DNA of 5,467 nucleotides. Origin: Methanobacteriota archaeon. GTDB lineage: Archaea; Thermoplasmatota; Thermoplasmata; RBG-16-68-12. The translations under genes were made by a program, and so were the position numbers. Position 1 is the stretch's first letter. Each line of letters starts with the position of its first letter. Shown here piece by piece: positions 1-4,544 of the stretch. The stretch covers positions 438-5,904 of the forward strand of contig VBLR01000065.1 in assembly GCA_005878665.1 (NCBI GenBank), read 5' to 3'. The notes below the pieces were generated by a model, which was not told where the DNA came from, made no database searches, and worked only from the letters and a program-made list of their open reading frames with translations.

Positions 1-189
1 TACCACGATCCAGTGGTCGGCCTGGCCTACGTCGGCCAACGCTTTTCCGCCGCACCGCCCGGACCGCCTTCGACGCCCGGGAGATCCGGCACTCCCATTT
101 GGATTCCAATCCTCGCGGGGACGGCCGGCACCATCGGGGTCGGCGCGTATCTTGTCGTCCGGCATTCGCGGCGCCCCCCGCGCGTGTGA
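1..189 (+). CDS. C-terminal end of an unidentified membrane-anchored (probably surface) protein, partial
   Basis: Reading frame 1 is open from the first base to a TGA at 187-189, giving the last 62 residues of a protein that begins outside the window. The visible part starts YHDPVVGLAYVGQRF, passes through a proline/glycine/serine-rich linker (about residues 18-32), and then a hydrophobic segment of about 20 residues (about 34-54, IPILAGTAGTIGVGAYLVV core). It ends in a basic tail, RHSRRPPRV. A flexible linker, one helix and a positive tail is the usual form of a C-terminal membrane anchor with the bulk of the protein outside the cell and the tail in the cytoplasm. The small domain before the linker is not recognised, so no function is assigned. 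It converges on the biotin ligase gene, leaving 31 nt between the two stop codons. The base composition matches its neighbours. It is the only gene here on this strand. Confidence 0.62.
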   Translation, partial: YHDPVVGLAYVGQRFSAAPPGPPSTPGRSGTPIWIPILAGTAGTIGVGAYLVVRHSRRPPRV

Positions 190-220
190 ACCGCCATCCG
201 ACCGATTTGCGCCGCGACCG
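190..220. other. Convergent intergenic gap
   Basis: These 31 nt separate the stop of the plus-strand membrane-anchored protein from the stop of the minus-strand biotin ligase. I see no stem-loop followed by a T-run and no T-rich archaeal terminator on either strand, so how transcription ends here is not visible. Confidence 0.6.
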
Positions 221-970
221 TCACTTGAGGATCTCCAGAGTTCCCTCAAAGAAATCGTGTTTCGCCCCCTGATCGTCGATGATGACAAGCGCCCCGTTCG
301 TCCCAATGTCATACGCCTTGCCGGTCAGCTTCTCCTTTCCCATCGTCACTGAGACCCGCTTTCCGATCGTCGTGCACTGCCCGCGGTAGTCCTTCACGAG
401 GAATTCGATCCGCGTGTTGCGGTAGCGGGAGTACAAGTCGTCGACTTGATTCAGGAGATAGTCGAGGAATTCTTCATTGGCGACGAAGAGGTTCACCTCT
501 CGCTTCAGCGTCGTCGCCTTCGGCTGGACCTCGGCAGGCAGCTTCTCCAGGTCCACATTCGTGTTCACGCCGATGCCGACGACCACATGGTACACATCGT
601 GCCGGTATACGCCCTCGGAGAGGATGCCCGCGATCTTCCGGTCCTGATACATCGCGTCGTTCGGGTACTTCAGGCCCGCGAACACTCCGAAGTGCCGTAG
701 CGCTTTCACGACAGGCATCCCGAAGAGGAGGCCGAGGACCCACGCATGTGCCTCTCTCGGCCGCAGGATGAACGAGGCATAGAGCCCGCCGAGCGGCGAG
801 GCCCAGGCCCGGCCATGTCGTCCGCGACCCGCCGCTTGTCGGTCCGCCCAGACGACGAGACCTTCCTCCACGTCGGACTCGAGGAGCTCCTTCGCGGTCT
901 CGTTCGTCGATTCGACCGCGTCGAAGTGGAGGATCGTCCGGCCGACGGCCTTGCGGTTTGCTTCGTGCAC
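221..970 (-). CDS. birA: Biotin-[acetyl-CoA/propionyl-CoA-carboxylase] ligase, monofunctional
   Basis: Activates biotin with ATP and joins it to the conserved lysine of a carboxyl-carrier protein in the cytoplasm. With the GTG start the protein is 249 residues, normal for a class I ligase without the N-terminal DNA-binding domain, so it should not act as a repressor. Visible motifs: FDAVESTN near residue 20; the biotinyl-AMP loop GRGRHGRAW (48-56); KYPND (101-105, usually KWPND); RKIAGIL (111-117), whose lysine 112 matches the active-site lysine of E. coli BirA; GIGVNTN; and a small C-terminal beta-barrel domain (about 190-249) with the typical TGKAYDIGTNGALVI pattern. The start is uncertain. 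GTG at 970 lies just before the first conserved strand. TTG at 985 is an alternative, and an ATG at 1072 would overlap the preceding gene and add a non-conserved arginine/proline-rich leader. It lies 55 nt downstream of a seven-helix membrane protein and near methylmalonyl-CoA genes, which suggests a propionyl-CoA-type carboxylase as its target. That target is inferred. Confidence 0.92.
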   Translation of the reverse strand: MHEANRKAVGRTILHFDAVESTNETAKELLESDVEEGLVVWADRQAAGRGRHGRAWASPLGGLYASFILRPREAHAWVLGLLFGMPVVKALRHFGVFAGLKYPNDAMYQDRKIAGILSEGVYRHDVYHVVVGIGVNTNVDLEKLPAEVQPKATTLKREVNLFVANEEFLDYLLNQVDDLYSRYRNTRIEFLVKDYRGQCTTIGKRVSVTMGKEKLTGKAYDIGTNGALVIIDDQGAKHDFFEGTLEILK

Positions 971-1007
971 CTCGCCGATCTTCAACGACGAGTCGGACGA
1001 GCGCGGA

Positions 1008-1017
1008 GATATTTCAA
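1008..1017 (-). promoter_or_regulatory. Possible TATA-like box for birA
   Basis: On the minus strand the sequence TTGAAATATC lies between the membrane-protein stop (1026) and the birA start. It stands out as AT-rich in a GC-rich region and shares TATC with the two stronger boxes in this window. The T of TATC at 1011 would place a transcript start near 982-984, giving a leader of about 12 nt before the GTG at 970, or a start almost at the TTG at 985. It could let birA be transcribed apart from the membrane protein. The call is weak, because short AT-rich matches also occur by chance. Confidence 0.3.
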
Positions 1018-1025
1018 CGTGCGCG

Positions 1026-1703
1026 TCAGGAGGCCGTCTGCGCGGGGGCGGGCCTGGGAGCCTTGGCCACATCCTGGCTCCGGAGGAAGCCTTCGAACAT
1101 CACGGCAATCCCCACGAGCACGCCGATGTAGAGCGCCCAGGGGATATTGTACCGGGCCAAGGAGCCGCCGATGGCGGTGATCAAGGCGCCGATTCCGATC
1201 CACAAGTTGAACACGAGGCGAGACCGCCAATACGAGTACGCCGCGATGCCGATCAGAGCGACGCTCCCCGGGATCGTGAACAGATAGGAAAACGCCCGTA
1301 CGTTGTCGGGCAGCGCCATCCCCGCGACCGGGATCGGCGAAGTCAGGGCGTCCGTGTTGACAGTCGCTCCCGCGACCGCCGCCGCGAACCCGACGGTGAT
1401 GACCAAGGTGTAGAGGGCGAACCCAATGCCGGCGCGCCGGTTCACCAGGAACACCGAGCCGATTCCCAAGACCGCGACGAGGAGGGCTGCGAGGACGTAG
1501 TAGGCTTTGTACACGCCGACGGACCATCCATACGCTTCCGCCAAGAACTGCGTGAACGCCGTGACCGCATACAGCCCCAATCCGAGAGACCATGCGAGTT
1601 GGTACGACTTGCGGCGTCCGATCCACTGCGCGAACACGAGGGACGCGAACGCGGCCGAGATCACGGTTGCGCCGAGCGAGATCGCGGCGCCCTCGAAACT
1701 CAT
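1026..1703 (-). CDS. Seven-helix integral membrane protein of unknown function
   Basis: I do not recognise the family. The 225-residue product is almost entirely hydrophobic, with seven probable membrane helices at about residues 5-27, 35-55, 62-87, 91-115, 136-158, 163-184 and 187-207. A polar loop rich in Thr/Pro/Asn (116-135) separates helices four and five, and the protein ends in a short Ala/Pro tail. Basic clusters follow helix one (GRRKS), helix three (NRR) and helix five (WRSR), which is consistent with an outside N-terminus and a cytoplasmic C-terminus. There is no signal peptide, ATP-binding motif, obvious ion-pathway signature or attached signalling domain. The overall form resembles stand-alone seven-helix sensor-type modules, but this is only a likeness. 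The ATG start is supported by a TATA-like box 29 nt upstream and an in-frame hydrophobic beginning. It has no Shine-Dalgarno sequence, as expected of a leaderless transcript. birA follows 55 nt downstream and may be co-transcribed. Confidence 0.85.
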   Translation of the reverse strand: MSFEGAAISLGATVISAAFASLVFAQWIGRRKSYQLAWSLGLGLYAVTAFTQFLAEAYGWSVGVYKAYYVLAALLVAVLGIGSVFLVNRRAGIGFALYTLVITVGFAAAVAGATVNTDALTSPIPVAGMALPDNVRAFSYLFTIPGSVALIGIAAYSYWRSRLVFNLWIGIGALITAIGGSLARYNIPWALYIGVLVGIAVMFEGFLRSQDVAKAPRPAPAQTAS

Positions 1704-1726
1704 CGCGCGCGCACACCGGGACGCGT

Positions 1727-1736
1727 TAGATAAACC
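1727..1736 (-). promoter_or_regulatory. Archaeal TATA-like promoter box for the membrane protein gene
   Basis: The minus strand reads GGTTTATCTA here, an AT-rich island inside a 51-nt GC-rich gap. The T of TATC (1732) is 29 nt from the ATG at 1703. Archaeal transcription usually begins 25-30 nt downstream of the box, so the transcript would begin at or next to the start codon. The bases before the ATG are alternating GC with no ribosome-binding sequence, which agrees with leaderless translation. The spacing and the core match the box upstream of the mutase gene. Confidence 0.6.
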
Positions 1737-1754
1737 TTCTCCGCAGCGGTCAGC

Positions 1755-2183
1755 CTAATCGTGCTGAGTCCTCCCGATCCCCTTCCGAGGTTCCTCGACG
1801 AGCTCGAGGAGGACGCCGTGGAGGGCCCGAGGATGGACGAACGCGACGAGACGGCCTTGAGAGCCCGGACGCGGCTCGGCGTCGACGAGCCCGAAGCCCG
1901 CCTTCCCAAGTCGGGTCATCTCCTCCCGGATGTCCGCCGTGGCGAAGGCGAGGTGATGAAGACCCTCGCCCCGGCGCTCAATGAACCGCGCGATCACGCC
2001 ATCCGGCTGGAGGGACTCGAGGAGCTCGACCCGAACGGCCCCCGTTCGAAGGAACGCCACGCGGACGCCTTGCGACGGTACCTCTTCCGTGAAGTCCGGC
2101 TCGAGCCCGAGGCGCCGATAGGCCTCGAGCGCCTCCCTGAGACTTTTCACCGCGATACCGACGTGGTGGGCTGGCCCAATCAT
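1755..2183 (-). CDS. mce: Methylmalonyl-CoA epimerase
   Basis: Interconverts the (S) and (R) forms of methylmalonyl-CoA, so that the product of propionyl-CoA carboxylase can be used by the mutase, or the reverse. The protein has 142 residues, close to the usual 130-150, and belongs to the glyoxalase/vicinal-oxygen-chelate fold with two paired beta-alpha-beta modules. The first module starts HHVGIAV (His7) and the second GLHHLAF (His76/His77). The C-terminal strand VLLELVEE carries Glu127. These positions match the metal-binding histidines and metal/catalytic glutamate of the family, and EEVPSQGVRVAF (33-44) matches the segment holding the other catalytic glutamate. The ATG overlaps the mutase stop as ATGA, so translation is probably coupled and both proteins are made together. 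The upstream purine-rich stretch (gaggcaagaag) lies inside the end of the mutase gene. A general glyoxalase is the only real alternative, and the mutase partner makes that unlikely. Confidence 0.95.
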   Translation of the reverse strand: MIGPAHHVGIAVKSLREALEAYRRLGLEPDFTEEVPSQGVRVAFLRTGAVRVELLESLQPDGVIARFIERRGEGLHHLAFATADIREEMTRLGKAGFGLVDAEPRPGSQGRLVAFVHPRALHGVLLELVEEPRKGIGRTQHD

Positions 2184-3832
2184 ACTTCTTGCCTCGGCTT
2201 GTAACTGCCGAAGGCCGTCCGGAGGACATCGCTGATCTCGCCCAAGGTCGCCTTCGCCCGGACGGAATCCAGGATCGCCGGCATCAGGTTCCCCTCGGAC
2301 CGGGCTTCGTCCTCGAGCCGTTGAAGATGGGAGTCGACTTCCCCTTGGCTGCGCTTCCCTCGGAATGCCCGCAGCTGGCGGACGCGTTCCGGTTCGAGCC
2401 GCGGGTTCGTCTTCTGTACGGCGGCGCGCTCATCGCCCTCCACGTACGCGTTCACGCCGACGACGGTCCGCTCGCCGCGCTCGAGTTCGACTTGGACCCG
2501 GTACGCGGAATCCGCGATCTGGCGCTGGACCCAGCCGGTCTCGATCGCCTTGAGCATGCCCCCGCGGCGGTCCGTCTCGCGGATGAGGGCTGTCGCCTCC
2601 GCCTCGAGCCGATCCGTGAGCGACTCGATCGTGAACGAACCGCCGACCGGATCGACCGTGTTCGCGACCCCGCTCTCGTGAGCCAGGAGCTGCTGCGTCC
2701 GGAGCGCGACCCGCACGGCCTTCTCCGACGGAAGGGAGAGGGCCTCGTCCATGCTGTTCGTGTGAAGGGATTGGGCGCCTCCCAGGACCGCGGCGAGCGC
2801 CTGGATCGCGACCCGGACGGCGTTGTTCTCCGGCTGCTGCGCGGTGAGCGCCACCCCGGCGGTCTGCGCGTGGAATCGCATCTCGAGGGACGCCGGCTCC
2901 TTCGCATGGAATCGCTCCGCCATGATCGATGCCCAGAGTCGCCGCGCGGCGCGGAACTTCGCGACCTCCTCGAGCAGGTCGATGTGGGCGTTGAAGAAGA
3001 ACGAGATCTGCGGCGCGATTACGTCGACGTTGAGACCTCGGGCCACGGCGGCCTCCAGGTACGCGATGGCGTTGGCCAGGGTGAATCCGATCTCCTGAGC
3101 CGCGGTCGAGCCCGCCTCGCGGATGTGATAGCCGCTCACGCTGATCGCGTTCCATCGCGGCACCTCGCGGGAACAGAACTCGATCACGTCGAGGGCGAGG
3201 CGCAACGATGGCGCGGGCGGGTAGATGTAAGTGGACCGGGCGACGTACTCTTTCAGGATATCGTTCTGGACCGTCCCGCGAAGCGACTGGCGGGCGATGC
3301 CCCGCCCCTCTCCGACCGCTACGTACAAGGCGAGCAGAATCGCGGCGGTGGCGTTGATCGTCATGCTCGTGCTCACGCGATCGAGTGGCAAACCGTCGAG
3401 GAGGGCGTGCATGTCGTCGACCGTGGAGATCGCGACGCCGACGCGCCCGACCTCGCCACGAGCCATCGGCGCGTCGCTGTCGTATCCCATCTGCGTCGGC
3501 AGGTCAAATGCGACGCTGAGGCCCTCGTTTCCTTGAGCGAAGAGATACTTGAAGCGCCGGTTCGTCTCCTTCGCGGTGCCAAAGCCCGCGTATTGACGCA
3601 TCGTCCATAGGCGACCGCGGTACATCGTCGGCCTGATGCCGCGCGTGAATGGCGTTTCTCCGGGAAAGCCGATCCGGTCGCCGAATTCGTCCGTGGAAAG
3701 GGCTCGCGGCGCCACAAAGAGTGGAAGTGGCAGTCCTCCCTGCGTGCGTCCCTCCGCGGCGGCCACACCGAGGGAAGTCGTCTTCGCAGATTTCGTCCTC
3801 GGGGGAAGCTTCCGTTTCGAAGATACCGTCAC
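2180..3832 (-). CDS. mcmA1: Methylmalonyl-CoA mutase, catalytic (large) subunit
   Basis: Catalyses the B12-dependent interconversion of (R)-methylmalonyl-CoA and succinyl-CoA. The 550 residues cover the substrate-binding TIM barrel only. The B12-binding domain (DxHxxG) is absent, as in archaea where it is a separate protein that must pair with this one. Visible motifs: GFPGETPFTRG (55-65), PTMYRGRLWTMRQYAGFG (68-85), GLSVAFDLPTQMGYDSD (104-120), TVQNDILKEYVAR (187-199), SVSGYHIREAG (231-241), GGAQSLHTNSMDEAL (351-365) and DPVGGSF (394-400). Tyr81, Gln189, Arg199 and His236 match Tyr89, Gln197, Arg207 and His244 of the Propionibacterium enzyme. The Tyr/Arg pair favours methylmalonyl-CoA over isobutyryl-CoA as substrate. 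The start is GTG at 3832: no other start codon lies between it and the in-frame TAA at 3875-3877, and a TATA-like box sits 28 nt upstream. The first 30 or so residues are basic and unlike the family's usual N-terminus. The gene is coupled to the epimerase gene by a 4-nt overlap. Confidence 0.96.
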   Translation of the reverse strand: MTVSSKRKLPPRTKSAKTTSLGVAAAEGRTQGGLPLPLFVAPRALSTDEFGDRIGFPGETPFTRGIRPTMYRGRLWTMRQYAGFGTAKETNRRFKYLFAQGNEGLSVAFDLPTQMGYDSDAPMARGEVGRVGVAISTVDDMHALLDGLPLDRVSTSMTINATAAILLALYVAVGEGRGIARQSLRGTVQNDILKEYVARSTYIYPPAPSLRLALDVIEFCSREVPRWNAISVSGYHIREAGSTAAQEIGFTLANAIAYLEAAVARGLNVDVIAPQISFFFNAHIDLLEEVAKFRAARRLWASIMAERFHAKEPASLEMRFHAQTAGVALTAQQPENNAVRVAIQALAAVLGGAQSLHTNSMDEALSLPSEKAVRVALRTQQLLAHESGVANTVDPVGGSFTIESLTDRLEAEATALIRETDRRGGMLKAIETGWVQRQIADSAYRVQVELERGERTVVGVNAYVEGDERAAVQKTNPRLEPERVRQLRAFRGKRSQGEVDSHLQRLEDEARSEGNLMPAILDSVRAKATLGEISDVLRTAFGSYKPRQEV

Positions 3833-3856
3833 GTCCGATGAAAGTCTTGGTCCGCG

Positions 3857-3866
3857 GATAAGGGTT
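3857..3866 (-). promoter_or_regulatory. Archaeal TATA-like promoter box for the mutase-epimerase pair
   Basis: The minus strand reads AACCCTTATC in the 42-nt gap between the HAD phosphatase stop and the mutase start. The T of TATC (3860) is exactly 28 nt from the GTG at 3832, which places the predicted transcript start on the start codon itself. The bases just before the GTG (ctttcatcggac) contain no Shine-Dalgarno sequence, consistent with a leaderless transcript. This box would separate the methylmalonyl-CoA genes from the purM unit upstream. Confidence 0.5.
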
Positions 3867-3874
3867 CCGCGCAG

Positions 3875-4525
3875 TTACGGTTCGAGAGCCTCGAGGGCTT
3901 TCGGGAGATCTGCGAATCTCTGGATCGAGGCGTCGGGTCGGGCTTCTCCGATCGCGGTTCCATCACCATAGCCGTACAGCACGCCGACCGCCTTCATGCC
4001 CGCGGCGCGGCCCGCGAGGATGTCGACCGGACTGTCCCCGATCACCGCACATCGATCCGGTGGCACGCGGAGCAACTTCGCCCCGAGGAGGGGCAGATCC
4101 GGGTTCGGTTTCGGCCTCGCCGCTTGATCGCCGCCGACGACATCCTGAAAATAAGATCGGAGCCCCGCGACACGGAGCATGCGCTCCGCCTGCGTCCGCC
4201 TGCGGGTCGACATGGTCGTCATGGCCCGTCCCGCAAGGATGGGAAACGTCTCCGAGACACCCGGGTACAGTTGGATCCCATCGTCCACGGACCGGGAGAA
4301 GTGTGTGTAGTATGCGTCCGTAAAAACCTCCGCCCGCGGGCCTGTGACGCCTCGCAGGTCCCTCAGCTGCCGCTGCACGGGTGTCCCAATCATCGGCCTC
4401 AGCTCGGCCGAGCGAAAGGGCGGCGACACGCCGATCTCGTCGCACGCTGCGTTCATGGCGAGGACGATCACGTCGAGCGTGTCCATCAGCGTGCCGTCGA
4501 GATCGAAGAGAAGCGCCAGAGGCAC
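3875..4525 (-). CDS. HAD-superfamily phosphatase (phosphoglycolate phosphatase-like, subfamily IA)
   Basis: A cytoplasmic phosphohydrolase that probably acts on a small phosphorylated metabolite; the substrate cannot be read from the sequence. The 216 residues carry all four HAD motifs in order: FDLDGTLMDT (7-16; Asp8 nucleophile, Asp10 acid/base), a motif II serine or threonine around 104-107 (TMSTRRR), Lys139 in ARPKPNPDL, and IGDSPVDILAGRAAGM (162-177; Asp164 and Asp168 for Mg2+). The stretch between motifs I and II has the size and helical character of a C1 cap, as in phosphoglycolate phosphatase and PpaX. The GTG at 4525 is chosen because it sits six codons before motif I and has GAGG 8 nt upstream. 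Longer versions of the frame run back through purM and carry no conserved sequence. It starts 19 nt after the purM stop and is surely co-transcribed. A house-cleaning or purine-pathway phosphatase role is possible but unproven. Confidence 0.9.
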   Translation of the reverse strand: MPLALLFDLDGTLMDTLDVIVLAMNAACDEIGVSPPFRSAELRPMIGTPVQRQLRDLRGVTGPRAEVFTDAYYTHFSRSVDDGIQLYPGVSETFPILAGRAMTTMSTRRRTQAERMLRVAGLRSYFQDVVGGDQAARPKPNPDLPLLGAKLLRVPPDRCAVIGDSPVDILAGRAAGMKAVGVLYGYGDGTAIGEARPDASIQRFADLPKALEALEP

Positions 4526-4533
4526 GGAACCTG

Positions 4534-4537
4534 CCTC
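4534..4537 (-). promoter_or_regulatory. Ribosome-binding site that decides the HAD phosphatase start
   Basis: The minus strand reads GAGG here, 8 nt before the GTG at 4525, within the 19-nt gap after purM. It is the one gene in the window with both a short gap to the gene before it and a clear Shine-Dalgarno match. This fits an internal operon gene, in contrast to the leaderless-type starts of the mutase and membrane-protein genes. Confidence 0.55.
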
Positions 4538-4544
4538 ACGATCG

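Noticed and set aside
190..220. Terminator between the convergent genes
   Set aside because: There is no hairpin with a T-run and no T-rich stretch on either strand.
1703..1712. Alternating GC run just before the membrane protein start, considered as a hairpin or Z-DNA element
   Set aside because: It is about ten bases long in GC-rich DNA and has no partner sequence or other sign of function.
982..1716. Minus-strand open frame of 244 codons overlapping the membrane protein in another frame
   Set aside because: It is arginine-rich with no hydrophobic or domain pattern, typical of a shifted frame in GC-rich DNA.
951..1733. Plus-strand open frame of 260 codons opposite the membrane protein gene
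   Set aside because: Its product is an Arg/Asp/Glu-rich string with no domain, and the minus-strand frame gives a coherent seven-helix protein with a promoter.
2189..3610. Long open frame (473 codons) on the plus strand opposite the mutase gene
   Set aside because: It is exactly antisense to a gene with clear family motifs. Its product is Arg/Asp/Glu/Leu/Val-rich low-complexity sequence, as expected from GC-rich codon use, and it has no recognisable domain.
2180..3832. Isobutyryl-CoA mutase or 2-hydroxyisobutyryl-CoA mutase instead of methylmalonyl-CoA mutase
   Set aside because: The Tyr81 and Arg199 positions match the methylmalonyl-CoA-specific Tyr89/Arg207 pair, and the adjacent epimerase acts only on methylmalonyl-type substrates.
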